A stretch of DNA of 64,000 nucleotides from Falsigemmobacter intermedius (GCF_004054105.1 NZ_SBLC01000008.1:62001-126000), one strand, 5' to 3'. Positions 1 to 9,075 are shown, counted from the stretch's first letter. Translations and numbers: made by a program. Notes: generated by a model from the sequence alone, not told the origin.

Positions 1-1
1 T

Positions 2-2425
2 CTGCTGGCCGAAGTTCAGGTCACCGATGTCTACCAGGCCCGTATGGACAGCTTCTGGCCGCAGGTCCGCGACCGTCTGCGCGATATGCGCGATCAGGTC
101 GGCGGCGTGCGCCGTCAGCCCTCTGCCCCCCATGAGCTGCGCATCGAGGTGCAGAACCAGGAGGGCCTTCAGGCCGCCGTTGCCTCGATCCGTCAGCTCT
201 CGACCCCGGTGGTCAGCCTGACCGGCGTGGGCCAGAACGACATCGAGGTCCGCGCCGAAGGCCGGGTCCTGGTGATCTCGCTCTCAGAAGCCGAACGCGC
301 CGCCATGGATGAGCGCACCATCGCACAATCGCTTGAGATCATCCGCCGCCGTGTCGACGAAGTCGGCACCCGGGAGCCGACGATCCAGCGTCAGGGCGCC
401 GACCGTATCCTGATCCAGGTGCCGGGCATCGGCTCGGCAGCAGAGCTGAAAAGCCTGATCGGCACCACCGCGAAGCTGACCTTCAACCCGGTTCAGGGCT
501 CGGCTCGCGGCCCGGATGAGGTGGCGCCCCCCGGCTCCAAAGTCCTGCCCTCGATGAATGAGCAGGGCGTTTACTATATCATCGAGACCGCGCCGGTCGT
601 CACCGGCGAAGAGCTGGTCGATGCGCAGCCGTCCTATGACCAGAACGGCCGCCCGGCGGTGAACTTCCGCTTCAACCCCTCGGGGGCGCGGACCTTTGGG
701 GATTATACGGCCGCCAATATCGGCCGCCCCTTCGCCATCGTGCTTGATGAGCAGGTGATCTCAGCCCCGGTCATTCAAAGCCACATCCCCGGCGGCTCAG
801 GCATCATCTCGGGCAATTTCACCCTGGAAGAAAGCACCGAGCTTGCGGTTCTGCTGCGCGCAGGCGCCCTGCCCGCCGGGATGACCTTCCTTGAAGAACG
901 CACCATCGGCCCGGAACTGGGCCAGGATTCGATCGACGCCGGCAAGCGTGCTGCGATCGTCGGCACCATTGCCGTCGCAATCTTCATGGTGGTGATTTAT
1001 GGCTCCATGGGCGTCATCGCCAATATCGCGCTGATCATCAACGGCGTGCTGCTGATCTCGATGCTCTCGCTTCTGGGTGCCACGCTGACCCTGCCGGGGA
1101 TCGCGGGCATCGTGCTGACGCTCGGCATGGCCGTGGACAGTAACGTTCTGATCTTTGAGCGTATCCGCGAGGAACTAAGGGCCGGAAAGGCCGCAGGCCG
1201 CTCGATTGAACTGGGCTTTGACAAAGCGCTCTCGGCCATTATGGACGCCAATATCACCGCCATCATTACGGCTGTGATCATGTTCGCCATCGGCTCCGGC
1301 CCGGTGCGCGGCTTTGCGGTGACCTTCGGTCTGGGCATCATCACCACGATGTTCACCGCCGTCTATGTCACCAAACTGCTGATGTATATCTGGTATACTC
1401 ACATCAAGCCGAAGCGCGTCACCGCCGGCGGCCTGATCCGCCTCGTCCCCGATGACACGAAGATCAACTTCTTCCGCTGGCAGGGCGTGACCTTCGGCGG
1501 CACCATCGGCGTCATGGTGGCGGCCATCATCATCACCATCACCATGGGTCTGAACTTCGGCATCGACTTCAAAGGCGGCACCACGATCCGCACGGAATCG
1601 ACCCAGGAGGTCAATATCAGCGCCTACCGCGATGCGCTTCATCAGCTGAACCTTGGCGATGTGAACATCTCGCAGGTCTTTGATCCGGCCTTCCGGGCAG
1701 ATCAGCATGTGGCCATGATCCGCATTCAGGCCCAGGACGGCGCGGAAGCAGTCACCCCGGAAGTGATCACCGCCGTTGAGGCTGCGATCAAAACCGCAGA
1801 TCCCCAGGTGATGATTGCCTCGGTGGAATCGGTGGGTCCGAAAGTCTCGTCTGAGCTGATCTGGCTGGCCATCGGCGCGGTGGCCGCAGGCTCCGTCGGG
1901 ATCCTGATCTATATCTGGATGCGCTTTGAGTGGCAGTTCGCCATCGGCCTTGTGGCGGCCTGTCTGCATGACGTGGTCATCACGCTGGGGATCTTCTCGC
2001 TCTTCCAGATCCGCTTTGACCTGACCATCGTGGCGGCGCTGCTGACGATCCTTGGCTATTCGGTGAACGACACCGTGGTGATCTTCGACCGTTTGCGCGA
2101 GAATATGGCCAAACATAAGTCGATGGCGCTGCGCGATCTGATGAACCTCTCGACCAACGAGACGCTCGGCCGGACCGTGATGACCTCCGCCTCGACCCTG
2201 CTCGCGCTCTTTGCGCTGCTGTGGTTCGGCGGTGACGTGATCCGCGGCTTCGTCTTTGCGATGATCCTCGGCGTGGTTCTGGGCACCTGGTCGACGCTTT
2301 ATGTGGCGAAGAACATCGTGCTCTACCTCGGCGTGGATCGCGGGGATGACAGCGAAGGCGGTGAGGGCAAGGCGAAAAAGCCGAAAAAACGCCTCGACCA
2401 TGAGTTCGCCAATATCGATGCATAA
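2..2425 (+). CDS. secDF: Protein translocase SecDF, fused SecD and SecF (5' end missing)
   Basis: Membrane partner of SecYEG that uses the proton gradient to help pull secreted proteins across the inner membrane. The reading frame is open from base 2, so the start lies outside the window; about 807 residues are visible. Counting from the first internal Met (base 44), the SecD half has the P1 periplasmic region, then membrane segments from about residue 300 with the motif AVDSNVLIFERIREEL. The SecF half starts near residue 475, with DFKGGT near 505 and GYSVNDTVVIFDRLREN near 675. There is no stop or restart between the halves, so it is one polypeptide as in Bacillus and rhizobia. A strong hairpin terminator follows directly. 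Confidence 0.96.
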   Translation: MLAEVQVTDVYQARMDSFWPQVRDRLRDMRDQVGGVRRQPSAPHELRIEVQNQEGLQAAVASIRQLSTPVVSLTGVGQNDIEVRAEGRVLVISLSEAERAAMDERTIAQSLEIIRRRVDEVGTREPTIQRQGADRILIQVPGIGSAAELKSLIGTTAKLTFNPVQGSARGPDEVAPPGSKVLPSMNEQGVYYIIETAPVVTGEELVDAQPSYDQNGRPAVNFRFNPSGARTFGDYTAANIGRPFAIVLDEQVISAPVIQSHIPGGSGIISGNFTLEESTELAVLLRAGALPAGMTFLEERTIGPELGQDSIDAGKRAAIVGTIAVAIFMVVIYGSMGVIANIALIINGVLLISMLSLLGATLTLPGIAGIVLTLGMAVDSNVLIFERIREELRAGKAAGRSIELGFDKALSAIMDANITAIITAVIMFAIGSGPVRGFAVTFGLGIITTMFTAVYVTKLLMYIWYTHIKPKRVTAGGLIRLVPDDTKINFFRWQGVTFGGTIGVMVAAIIITITMGLNFGIDFKGGTTIRTESTQEVNISAYRDALHQLNLGDVNISQVFDPAFRADQHVAMIRIQAQDGAEAVTPEVITAVEAAIKTADPQVMIASVESVGPKVSSELIWLAIGAVAAGSVGILIYIWMRFEWQFAIGLVAACLHDVVITLGIFSLFQIRFDLTIVAALLTILGYSVNDTVVIFDRLRENMAKHKSMALRDLMNLSTNETLGRTVMTSASTLLALFALLWFGGDVIRGFVFAMILGVVLGTWSTLYVAKNIVLYLGVDRGDDSEGGEGKAKKPKKRLDHEFANIDA

Positions 2426-2431
2426 AAGGAT

Positions 2432-2458
2432 AAGGCCGGGGAGATCCCCGGCCTTTCT
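2432..2458. terminator. Hairpin terminator after secDF
   Basis: A 10-bp perfect GC-rich stem (2432-2441 with 2446-2455) and AGAT loop is followed by a pyrimidine-rich stretch. It lies between the convergent secDF and thioesterase genes and can probably serve both strands. Confidence 0.8.
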
Positions 2459-2466
2459 CTTTGCGT

Positions 2467-2877
2467 TTACGGGTTCATCACCATCTGCGTCTGGGTGACT
2501 TTGGCTGCCAGCCGCCCGTCTTCCAGATAAAGCGAGACCTCCCAGACCATGGTGCGCCGCCCGATATGCAGACCCCGCGCCACCGCGCGCACCCTGGTGC
2601 CAAGGGGGATGGGGCGGAAGAAGTTGGTTTTGCTCTCCATCGTCACGGTATATTGCCCCGGCGCCATCTGCCGATAGGTGGCGGTGCCCGCGACATTATC
2701 CGCCAGTGTCATAATGGCCCCGCCGTGCAGCATGCCGTTGCGGTTGGTCAGATCCTCCCGCACGAAAAGCTCTGCCACCACCTCATCCTCGCCATTGGCC
2801 TCAATGGTGCGGATATCGAGCAGCTTCGCGAAAGGCGGCTGCGCCAGTGCGATGGTCTCATCAGCTGTCAAAGTCAT
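2467..2877 (-). CDS. PaaI-like hotdog-fold thioesterase
   Basis: Small acyl-CoA thioesterase-like protein (136 residues), cytoplasmic. The hotdog signature GMLHGGAIMTLADNVAG, with the HGG turn that opens the central helix, is clear, and the length fits a single-domain hotdog monomer. The start at 2877 is chosen because it has a good GAGGGG ribosome site; the frame stays open 31 codons further upstream but that part looks non-coding. The substrate cannot be told from sequence: the PaaI/YigI/DUF4442 families look alike. It is the last of three minus-strand genes, after the phosphatase and YpfJ. Confidence 0.85.
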   Translation of the reverse strand: MTLTADETIALAQPPFAKLLDIRTIEANGEDEVVAELFVREDLTNRNGMLHGGAIMTLADNVAGTATYRQMAPGQYTVTMESKTNFFRPIPLGTRVRAVARGLHIGRRTMVWEVSLYLEDGRLAAKVTQTQMVMNP

Positions 2878-2923
2878 GTCAGTCCCCTCTTCGCGCGGCA
2901 GTATTGCCCCGCGCCGGGGCGTG

Positions 2924-3373
2924 TCAATCCGCGAGCGCCCAGTCCAGCTGCGCCGCAGTTTCAATCGCACAGGGCCGCACCTCCCGCAGCCGCGCCAGCG
3001 CAGCAGCGCTCTCTTCGCCCGCCATCCGCATCAGGCGCAGCGCGATCATTCCCGATCTCCCGCAGCCCCCCATGCAGTGCAAAGCCAGATGCCCGCCACC
3101 GCGCAGATGCTCGAAAGCCTCTGCCAGCACAGGCACCGGCCCCTCAGGCACATCATAATCCCGGATCGGCAGCCGCAGATGGCGCAGCCCCGCCCGCGCC
3201 ACCCGCGCGTCCAGATCCGCCAGCCCCCTGCGCCGCTCCTCCTCCGGCTCCGTCAGGCTCAAAAGCCACCCCGCCCCTGCCGCGGCCAGGGCCTCCGCCC
3301 CCTCACCCACCGGCAGCGGAGACAGCGACAACCGCCCCCCCGCCACCTCCAGCAGTGCCGCAGGCCAGATCAC
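2924..3373 (-). CDS. Dual-specificity / tyrosine-type protein phosphatase
   Basis: A 149-residue protein with the Cys-phosphatase P-loop HCMGGCGRSG: Cys100 would be the nucleophile and Arg106 the phosphate-binding residue (HCX5R). Asp72 or Asp74 in RDYDVPEG could be the general acid. The fold is the small DSP/PTP type and no signal peptide or membrane segment is seen. It starts with GTG, and that codon overlaps the TGA stop of the upstream zinc protease gene (GTGA at 3370-3373), so the two are probably translationally coupled. The substrate is unknown; both phosphoproteins and phosphoinositide-like molecules are possible for this family. Confidence 0.85.
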   Translation of the reverse strand: MIWPAALLEVAGGRLSLSPLPVGEGAEALAAAGAGWLLSLTEPEEERRRGLADLDARVARAGLRHLRLPIRDYDVPEGPVPVLAEAFEHLRGGGHLALHCMGGCGRSGMIALRLMRMAGEESAAALARLREVRPCAIETAAQLDWALAD

Positions 3374-4224
3374 AGACGGTCGGTATTAAAGGTGTCGCAG
3401 ACCTCCATCTTCCCCGCCTCATAGCCGCGGGTAAACCAGGAAGCCCGCTGCGCGGAACTGCCATGGCTGAAGGTATGGGGCTGCGGCACCCGCCCGGCCC
3501 GTGCCTGCAGGGTATCATCCCCGATCTGCCGCGCCGCATTGATCGCCTGCTCAATATCGCCGGGCTTCAGCAGTGAATTCACAGATTTCGCCCAGACCCC
3601 GGACAGACAATCCGCCTGGAGCTCCGTGCGCACCGACAACTTATTGGACTGCACCTCCGAGGACCGCGCCCGGGCCTGATTGACCTGACCCAGAATGCCC
3701 AGCTCATTTTGCACATGATGCGCCACTTCATGGGCGATCACATAGGCCGCGGCCAGTTCCCCCGGCGCCCCCAGCTCCCGCGACAGCGTCACGAAAAACG
3801 CGGTGTCCAGATAGGCCTTCTTATCGGCCGGGCAATAAAACGGCCCCGTCGCCCCCGATGCCCCGCCACAGGGCGACTGCGTCACATCGGAAAAGAGCAC
3901 CAGCGTCGGCGGGCTGTAGCGCTGCCCCAGTTCCTGCTGAAACCGTGCGGTCCAGACATCCTCAGTGGTGCCAAGCACCTGGCTGACCCATTGGCCGACC
4001 TGCTGCTCCTGCTCACTCAAGGGACGGCTCTCCGTCACCTGTCCGCCACCGCCCCCCTGCATCCCGTTCAGAAGCGGCGTCACATCGATCCCGGTGAAAT
4101 AGCCGATCGCCAGAACCGCCAGCAAAGCCACGCCCGAAACACCGCCCACCGCGCCACCGCGCATGCCACCCCGACCGCGCCGGTCTTCCACATTGCGGCT
4201 CTGCCGCTGCCCGCCAAAACGCAT
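3370..4224 (-). CDS. ypfJ: YpfJ-family putative neutral zinc metallopeptidase
   Basis: 284-residue membrane-anchored protein of the YpfJ/Zn_peptidase family (COG2321). A basic, Arg/Gly-rich cytoplasmic N-terminus is followed by one membrane segment (about residues 28-44), a Gly-rich linker and the catalytic domain. The zinc motif HEVAHH is at 165-170, and the third ligand is expected in the later TELQADCLSG segment. Length and layout are those of the family. The physiological substrate is not established for these proteins. The start at 4224 has a GGGGGA ribosome site. It reads away from dnaX and is followed, with a 4-base overlap, by the small phosphatase. Confidence 0.92.
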   Translation of the reverse strand: MRFGGQRQSRNVEDRRGRGGMRGGAVGGVSGVALLAVLAIGYFTGIDVTPLLNGMQGGGGGQVTESRPLSEQEQQVGQWVSQVLGTTEDVWTARFQQELGQRYSPPTLVLFSDVTQSPCGGASGATGPFYCPADKKAYLDTAFFVTLSRELGAPGELAAAYVIAHEVAHHVQNELGILGQVNQARARSSEVQSNKLSVRTELQADCLSGVWAKSVNSLLKPGDIEQAINAARQIGDDTLQARAGRVPQPHTFSHGSSAQRASWFTRGYEAGKMEVCDTFNTDRL

Positions 4225-4300
4225 CTCGTTCCCCCGGAAATCCGACCGATCATCGCCCGGAAAACCCCGAGCCGCAACGGGGGTTCCAACCGTCCCCGGC

Positions 4301-4351
4301 TTTGGCTTTTTTAAAATACTCCCGGGGGGTGCGGGGGCCGGCAGCCCCCGC
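4301..4351 (+). repeat. Dispersed intergenic element, copy A
   Basis: Core TTTGGCTTTTTTAAAATACT followed by C/G-rich sequence and a GCGGGGGC / GCCCCCGC hairpin (4331-4338 with 4344-4351). It lies in the divergent gap between ypfJ and dnaX. The same core plus hairpin design recurs at 22672-22728, 41877-41920 and 49648-49692. A second GC hairpin (4358-4375) lies next to it. Confidence 0.75.
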
Positions 4352-4439
4352 TGCGACGCCGCCGCTCAGGGCGGCGCTCTGGACCCTGAACCTCCCGCCC
4401 TCTAGACTGCCCTTCACCCCGAATCCCGAAGGACCCCGG

Positions 4440-6194
4440 ATGACCGAGACCCCCCGCTACCAGGTGCTGGCCCGCAAATATCGCCCCGAGACCTTCGCGG
4501 ATCTGGTCGGCCAGGATGCCATGGTCCGCACCCTGAAAAATGCCTTTGAAGCCGGGCGCATCGCCCAGGCCTTCATCATGACGGGGATCCGGGGCACCGG
4601 CAAAACCACCACGGCGCGGATCATCGCCAAGGGCCTGAACTGCATCGGCCCGGACGGTCAGGGCGGCCCCACCACCTCGCCCTGCGGCGAATGTGAGCAC
4701 TGCAAGGCCATCATCGAAGGCCGCCACGTGGATGTGCTGGAAATGGACGCCGCTTCCCGCACCGGCGTGGGCGATATCCGCGAGATCATCGACTCGGTGC
4801 ATTACCGCGCGGCCTCGGCACGCTACAAAGTCTATATCATCGACGAAGTGCATATGCTCTCGACCAGCGCCTTCAACGCGCTGCTGAAGACCCTCGAAGA
4901 GCCGCCGCCCCACGTCAAATTCATCTTCGCCACCACCGAGATCCGCAAGGTTCCCGTGACCGTGCTCTCGCGCTGCCAGCGCTTCGATCTGCGCCGCATT
5001 GAGCCCGAGGTGATGATCGGCCTGCTGCGCAAAATCGCCACGGCTGAGGGGGCCTCAATCTCAGATGCAGCCCTTGCGCTGATCACCCGCGCGGCAGAGG
5101 GCTCTGCCCGGGATGCCACTTCGCTTCTCGATCAGGCGATCAGCCATGGGGCCGGGGAGACCGGGGCCGATCAGGTCCGCGCCATGCTGGGCCTTGCAGA
5201 CCGGGGCCGCGTGCTTGATCTTTTTGAGATGATCATGAAGGGCGATGCCGCAGCCGCCCTGTCGGAACTCGGTGCGCAATATGCAGACGGGGCCGACCCC
5301 ATGGCCGTGCTGCGCGATCTCGCCGAGATCACCCATTGGATCTCGGTTCTGCAGGTCACCCCCGATGCCTCGGAAGATCCGACCGTCCCCCCGGAAGAGC
5401 GCACGCGCGGCCTTGATCTGGCCGGACGGCTCTCCAAACGCTCGATGAGCCGGATGTGGCAGATGCTGCTGAAGGCGCTGGAAGAAGTGGCGCTTGCGCC
5501 CAATGCCATGATGGCTGCCGAGATGGCGGTAATCCGCCTCACCCATGTCTCGGAACTGCCTGACCCCGGCAGTCTGATCCGCCAGCTTGAGGCGCTCAAA
5601 GCGCAGCCCGGTGGTCTGGCCGGAGCGATGGGCGGGGCTGCCCCCCAGGGGGGCGGCGCACGTATGCAGGCCGCCCCGATGATGCCCGCAGGAAACGCCG
5701 GTGGCTTTGGTACCGTTCATGCCTCAGGGGCGGCCACCGCCCTGGCGAAAGCCCCGGCGCCCGTCATCACTTCGGTCGCGCAGCTGGCCGAGCTGATCCA
5801 CGAGCGCCGCGACATGAAGCTGTACCTGGAGGTCAAAGCCTGCCTGCGCCCGGTGCGCTTTGCCCCGGGCCGCATTGAGTTTCAGCCCACACCCGATGCC
5901 CGCCCCGATCTCGCCGCCCGTCTCGCCGCCTCGCTGCAGCGCTGGACCGGGCAACGCTGGGGGATTTCGGTCACCGGATCGGGCGGCGGGGCCACGCTTG
6001 ACGAAGAGGAAAACGCGGAACTCATGGCGGCGAAAGCCGAGGCCGCCTCTTACCCGCTGGTTCAGGCCGTCCTCAGCGCCTTTCCCGGCGCGGAAATCCG
6101 CAAAATCCGCCCGGCCTCTGAACTTCTGGAAGATGCTGCCACCGAGGCTCTGGCCGAGGTTGAGGATGAATGGGACCCCTTTGACGAAGACTGA
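4440..6194 (+). CDS. dnaX: DNA polymerase III subunit tau (and gamma)
   Basis: Clamp-loader ATPase of the replisome, 584 residues. The Walker A motif GIRGTGKTTTARI lies near residue 45, followed by the C4 zinc module around CGECEHC, then DEVHMLS (Walker B) and the SRC sensor, in the standard order. The region from about 385 is Ala/Gly-rich, and an acidic C-terminus (EDEWDPFDED) would contact the alpha subunit. The start at 4440 matches the conserved N-terminus (YQVLARKYRPETFADLVGQ) and has AAGGA upstream; the frame is open further upstream through the repeat element but that is not coding. It is first in a dnaX-ebfC-recR run. I did not identify a clear slippage site for making gamma. Confidence 0.97.
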   Translation: MTETPRYQVLARKYRPETFADLVGQDAMVRTLKNAFEAGRIAQAFIMTGIRGTGKTTTARIIAKGLNCIGPDGQGGPTTSPCGECEHCKAIIEGRHVDVLEMDAASRTGVGDIREIIDSVHYRAASARYKVYIIDEVHMLSTSAFNALLKTLEEPPPHVKFIFATTEIRKVPVTVLSRCQRFDLRRIEPEVMIGLLRKIATAEGASISDAALALITRAAEGSARDATSLLDQAISHGAGETGADQVRAMLGLADRGRVLDLFEMIMKGDAAAALSELGAQYADGADPMAVLRDLAEITHWISVLQVTPDASEDPTVPPEERTRGLDLAGRLSKRSMSRMWQMLLKALEEVALAPNAMMAAEMAVIRLTHVSELPDPGSLIRQLEALKAQPGGLAGAMGGAAPQGGGARMQAAPMMPAGNAGGFGTVHASGAATALAKAPAPVITSVAQLAELIHERRDMKLYLEVKACLRPVRFAPGRIEFQPTPDARPDLAARLAASLQRWTGQRWGISVTGSGGGATLDEEENAELMAAKAEAASYPLVQAVLSAFPGAEIRKIRPASELLEDAATEALAEVEDEWDPFDED

Positions 6195-6264
6195 GGCCCC
6201 TGCCCTTGTGAGCGGGCCTTACGCACCGTATCTGCTGCACAATAACTGATGAAGGGTGATCCAC

Positions 6265-6618
6265 ATGTTCAAAGGTCTGGGTGGTCTCGGCGGCCTTGGC
6301 GATATGGCCAAGATGATGAAAGCCGCGCAGGAGATGCAGGGCAAACTGGCCGAGATGCAGGAAGAACTGGCGAACCGCACCGTGACCGGTGAGGCTGGCG
6401 CAGGCCTGGTCAAAGTGACGGCCACGGCAAAGGGCGAAGTCAAAGCACTCGACATCGATCCTTCGATCCTCGTCGCCTCGGAAAAGGAAGTCGTCGAAGA
6501 CCTGATCCTTGCCGCCATCCGCGATGCGCAGACCCGCGCCCAGGATGCACAGCAGCGCGAGACCGAAAAAATGGCGGAATCGCTTGGCCTGCCCCCGGGC
6601 ATGAAACTGCCGTTCTGA
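6265..6618 (+). CDS. ebfC: YbaB/EbfC nucleoid-associated protein
   Basis: A 117-residue DNA-binding protein of the YbaB/EbfC family, with the usual Gly-rich start ([18 protein letters not shown]), a long Gln/Glu-rich helix, and the conserved central [28 protein letters not shown]. Members bind DNA as dimers and shape the nucleoid. The ATG at 6265 has GAAGGG eight bases upstream; a GTG nine bases earlier is less likely. It stands between dnaX and recR, the common bacterial order, and ends only four bases before recR. Confidence 0.95.
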   Translation: MFKGLGGLGGLGDMAKMMKAAQEMQGKLAEMQEELANRTVTGEAGAGLVKVTATAKGEVKALDIDPSILVASEKEVVEDLILAAIRDAQTRAQDAQQRETEKMAESLGLPPGMKLPF

Positions 6619-6622
6619 GCCA

Positions 6623-7222
6623 ATGTCCGGGCCGCAAAGCGATATTGAGGCGCTGATCGGGCTGATGGCGCGGCTGCCGGGGCTTGGCCCCCGCTCGGCC
6701 CGCCGCGCAGTTCTGCACCTGCTGCGCAAGCGCAGCCTGCTCATGGCACCTCTCGCCGATGCCATGGCGCGCGCGGCCCGCGACACCCGCAACTGCGGCA
6801 TCTGCGGAAATCTGACCTCTGGCGATTTCTGCGCGATCTGCCAGGATCCCGCGCGCAGCGACCGGGAGATCTGCGTGGTCGAAGATGTCGCCGATCTCTG
6901 GGCCATGGAAGCGGCCGGAATCTTCCGGGGCCGCTATCATGTGCTCGGCGGCAGGCTCTCGCCGCTTGACGGCATCGGCCCGGAAGAGCTGCGCGTGCCC
7001 GATCTGGTCAGACGCGTCAGCACCAAAGGCAGCGATGAGGTCATCCTTGCCCTCTCGACCACGGTCGATGGTCAAAGCACCGCCCATTATATCGCCGATG
7101 CCCTGACCGGAACCGGGGTGAAAACCTCCACTCTCGCCCAGGGTGTGCCGGTGGGCGGAGAGCTGGACTATCTCGATGAAGGCACGATCAGTGCCGCGCT
7201 GCGCGCGCGTCGCAGTTTCTGA
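6623..7222 (+). CDS. recR: Recombination mediator protein RecR
   Basis: RecR works with RecF/RecO to load RecA at gaps. At 199 residues it has the full family length. Visible are the N-terminal helix-hairpin-helix ([17 protein letters not shown]), the four-cysteine zinc finger (CGICGN...CAIC, about residues 58-73), and the Toprim domain starting near [14 protein letters not shown]. The C-terminal [20 protein letters not shown] is typical. It is the last gene of the dnaX-ebfC-recR run and is followed by a strong terminator. Confidence 0.97.
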   Translation: MSGPQSDIEALIGLMARLPGLGPRSARRAVLHLLRKRSLLMAPLADAMARAARDTRNCGICGNLTSGDFCAICQDPARSDREICVVEDVADLWAMEAAGIFRGRYHVLGGRLSPLDGIGPEELRVPDLVRRVSTKGSDEVILALSTTVDGQSTAHYIADALTGTGVKTSTLAQGVPVGGELDYLDEGTISAALRARRSF

Positions 7223-7245
7223 AGCCCCTTCAAGCAAAACAAAAA

Positions 7246-7269
7246 CCCGCGCCGGAGCGCGGGTTTTTT
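7246..7269. terminator. Bidirectional terminator between recR and trcR
   Basis: A 7-bp stem CCCGCGC/GCGCGGG (7246-7252 with 7257-7263) has six T on the plus-strand side and a run of A before the stem that acts as the T run for the minus strand. It fits the convergent gene pair. Confidence 0.9.
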
Positions 7270-7294
7270 CAAGTCCGGGACGGGGATCCGCGCC

Positions 7295-8053
7295 TCAGCG
7301 CAGATCATCCTCTTCTTCGTCATCGGCTGCGTCATTCGGCAGGTTAAAGAAGCTGTCCGCATCGGAGTAATCCGCTGCCGATTTGCCTTCTTTCTCTTCC
7401 GAAGCACCGCCAAAGAGCGCCTGAAGATTGTCTTCATCCGAGATCCGCGCTTCCGGCGCCATGCCGAGCGAGGTCTCGGTCGAGACGAGCTTGCGACGCT
7501 CATCATCCGACATCACACCGCCCTCAAGCGCTTTCTTCTTCACCGCGATCTGCACCTGAGCGTCGAGTTCCGACTGACGGCAGAGACCAAGGGCCACCGG
7601 GTCAACCGGGGTGATATTCGCGATGTTCCAGTGCGTGCGCTCACGGATCTGCTGAATGGTCGGCTTGGTGGTGCCGACGAGCTTCGAGATCTGACCATCC
7701 GAAAGCTCCGGGTGGAACTTCACCAACCACAGGATCGAGGCCGGACGGTCCTGACGCTTCGAAAGCGGGGTGTAGCGCGGACCACGGCGCTTTTCCTCGC
7801 CCACGGCGGCAGCGTTGAACTTCAGCTTCAGCTTGTGCAGCGGATTGGCTTCACCCTTGGTGATTTCCGACTGCTCAAGCTGGTTGTTGGCGACGGGGTC
7901 AAACCCCTTCACGCCACCGGCGACGTCACCGTCTGCGATGCCCTGCACTTCGAGTTCATGCATACCGCAGAAGTCTGCAATCTGCTTAAAAGTCAGCGTG
8001 GTGTTTTCCACCAGCCAGACGGCGGTCGCCCGGGCCATCAGCGGCTTTGTCAT
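7295..8053 (-). CDS. trcR: DUF1013 family cell-cycle transcriptional regulator (TrcR type)
   Basis: 252-residue alphaproteobacterial DUF1013 protein. The N-terminus MTKPLMARATAVWLVENTTLTF and the helix-turn-helix-like stretch LSDGQISKLVGTTKPTIQQIR (about 115-140) are the family hallmark. The middle is basic (KRRGPRYTPLSKRQDRP) and the last 50 residues are strongly acidic. The family name TrcR, a cell-cycle linked transcription factor, is recalled from family annotation and the mechanism in this lineage is not shown here. The start at 8053 has AAGGAG nearby. It is transcribed alone, convergent with recR and divergent from the RNase T2 gene. Confidence 0.85.
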   Translation of the reverse strand: MTKPLMARATAVWLVENTTLTFKQIADFCGMHELEVQGIADGDVAGGVKGFDPVANNQLEQSEITKGEANPLHKLKLKFNAAAVGEEKRRGPRYTPLSKRQDRPASILWLVKFHPELSDGQISKLVGTTKPTIQQIRERTHWNIANITPVDPVALGLCRQSELDAQVQIAVKKKALEGGVMSDDERRKLVSTETSLGMAPEARISDEDNLQALFGGASEEKEGKSAADYSDADSFFNLPNDAADDEEEDDLR

Positions 8054-8180
8054 CGGATCACTCCTTTACAAATCTCTCCCGGGCCGGGAAAACGGCTGCG
8101 CACCCTGGGGTCCGCCGAGTCCTCGTTTTCGGGGAATTGACGACCCGTATACCCGCGCAACCTGATATAGGAAAGAGAAA

Positions 8181-8813
8181 ATGCGTCTTCCAGCCCTGCT
8201 TGCCGCCCTGCTGCTGTCTGCATCCGCTGCGAAGGCCGATGTGGCGGGGGAGTTTGACTACTACGTGTTGGCGCTGAGCTGGACGCCGAACTGGTGCGCG
8301 CTCGAAGGCGACAGCCGCGGTGAGGCGCGCTGCGCGCGCGGGGGCGGCCACGGCTGGTCGCTGCACGGGCTCTGGCCACAATATGAAAGCGGCTGGCCGG
8401 ATTACTGCCGCACCCGCGAACGCGACCCTTCGCGGGCGATGACGGCCTCGATGGATGACATCATGGGATCGGCGGGTCTGGCCTGGCATCAGTGGAAAAA
8501 ACATGGCCGCTGCTCGGGTCTGAGCGCGCGGGCATACTACGACCTCAGCCGTCAGGCCTTCGGTTCCGTGAAGATGCCGGAGGTCTTTGAAAAGCTCGAC
8601 CGCGCGGTTCAGCTGCCTGCCCGCGTGGTCGAAGAGGCTTTCCTTGAAGCCAACCCCGGACTGCGCCCCGAGATGGTCACCGTGACATGCCGCCGCAACG
8701 ACATCCAGGAAGTGCGTATCTGCCTGACCAAAGACCTCAGCCCCCGGAGCTGCGGTCGTGACGTCAGCCGCGACTGCAGCCTGAACAAAGCCAATCTGGC
8801 TCCGCCCCGCTGA
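8181..8813 (+). CDS. Periplasmic ribonuclease T2 family protein
   Basis: 210 residues with a signal peptide (about 1-20, cleaved after AKA). Both catalytic boxes of RNase T2 are present: HGLWP (about residues 61-65) and WHQWKKHGRC (about 101-110), each bearing the expected His. Several cysteines are spaced for disulfides. The family degrades RNA nonspecifically through 2',3'-cyclic intermediates; in Gram-negative bacteria it acts in the periplasm (RNase I type). It stands alone between trcR and the cold-shock gene, so nutrient scavenging or RNA turnover on stress are guesses. Confidence 0.92.
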   Translation: MRLPALLAALLLSASAAKADVAGEFDYYVLALSWTPNWCALEGDSRGEARCARGGGHGWSLHGLWPQYESGWPDYCRTRERDPSRAMTASMDDIMGSAGLAWHQWKKHGRCSGLSARAYYDLSRQAFGSVKMPEVFEKLDRAVQLPARVVEEAFLEANPGLRPEMVTVTCRRNDIQEVRICLTKDLSPRSCGRDVSRDCSLNKANLAPPR

Positions 8814-8834
8814 GGCCTTGCACAGCCTGTGACC

Positions 8835-8852
8835 GCACCGGCAGGCCGGTGC
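8835..8852. terminator. Possible hairpin between RNase T2 and cold-shock genes
   Basis: Inverted repeat GCACCGGC/GCCGGTGC sits between two convergent genes. There is no T run, so its termination strength is uncertain. Confidence 0.4.
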
Positions 8853-8868
8853 AGTCAGAGGGCCACTG

Positions 8869-9075
8869 TTACAGGAGGGTCAGATCGCCGGCAGACGAGC
8901 GGCCGTCACGGCCGGTCAGCAGCTCAAAGCTGATCTTCTGGTTGTCATTCAGGCCTTTCAGACCGGCACGCTCAACCGCAGAAATGTGGACAAATACATC
9001 TTTGCCGCCATCATCGGGGGCAATAAAGCCGTAGCCTTTAGTCGAATTAAACCATTTTACGGTGCCGGTCGGCAT
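8869..9075 (-). CDS. Cold-shock domain protein (CspA family)
   Basis: A 68-residue single cold-shock domain (OB fold) that binds single-stranded nucleic acid and acts as an RNA chaperone. RNP1 (KGYGFI, with NSTKG before it) and RNP2 (VFVHI) are intact. The start at 9075 has GGGAGAG upstream. About 150 bases of leader lie before the gene up to the thrS terminator, room for the long 5' leader common in cold-shock mRNAs, but I do not recognise a specific RNA element. Which paralogue it is cannot be decided. Confidence 0.95.
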   Translation of the reverse strand: MPTGTVKWFNSTKGYGFIAPDDGGKDVFVHISAVERAGLKGLNDNQKISFELLTGRDGRSSAGDLTLL

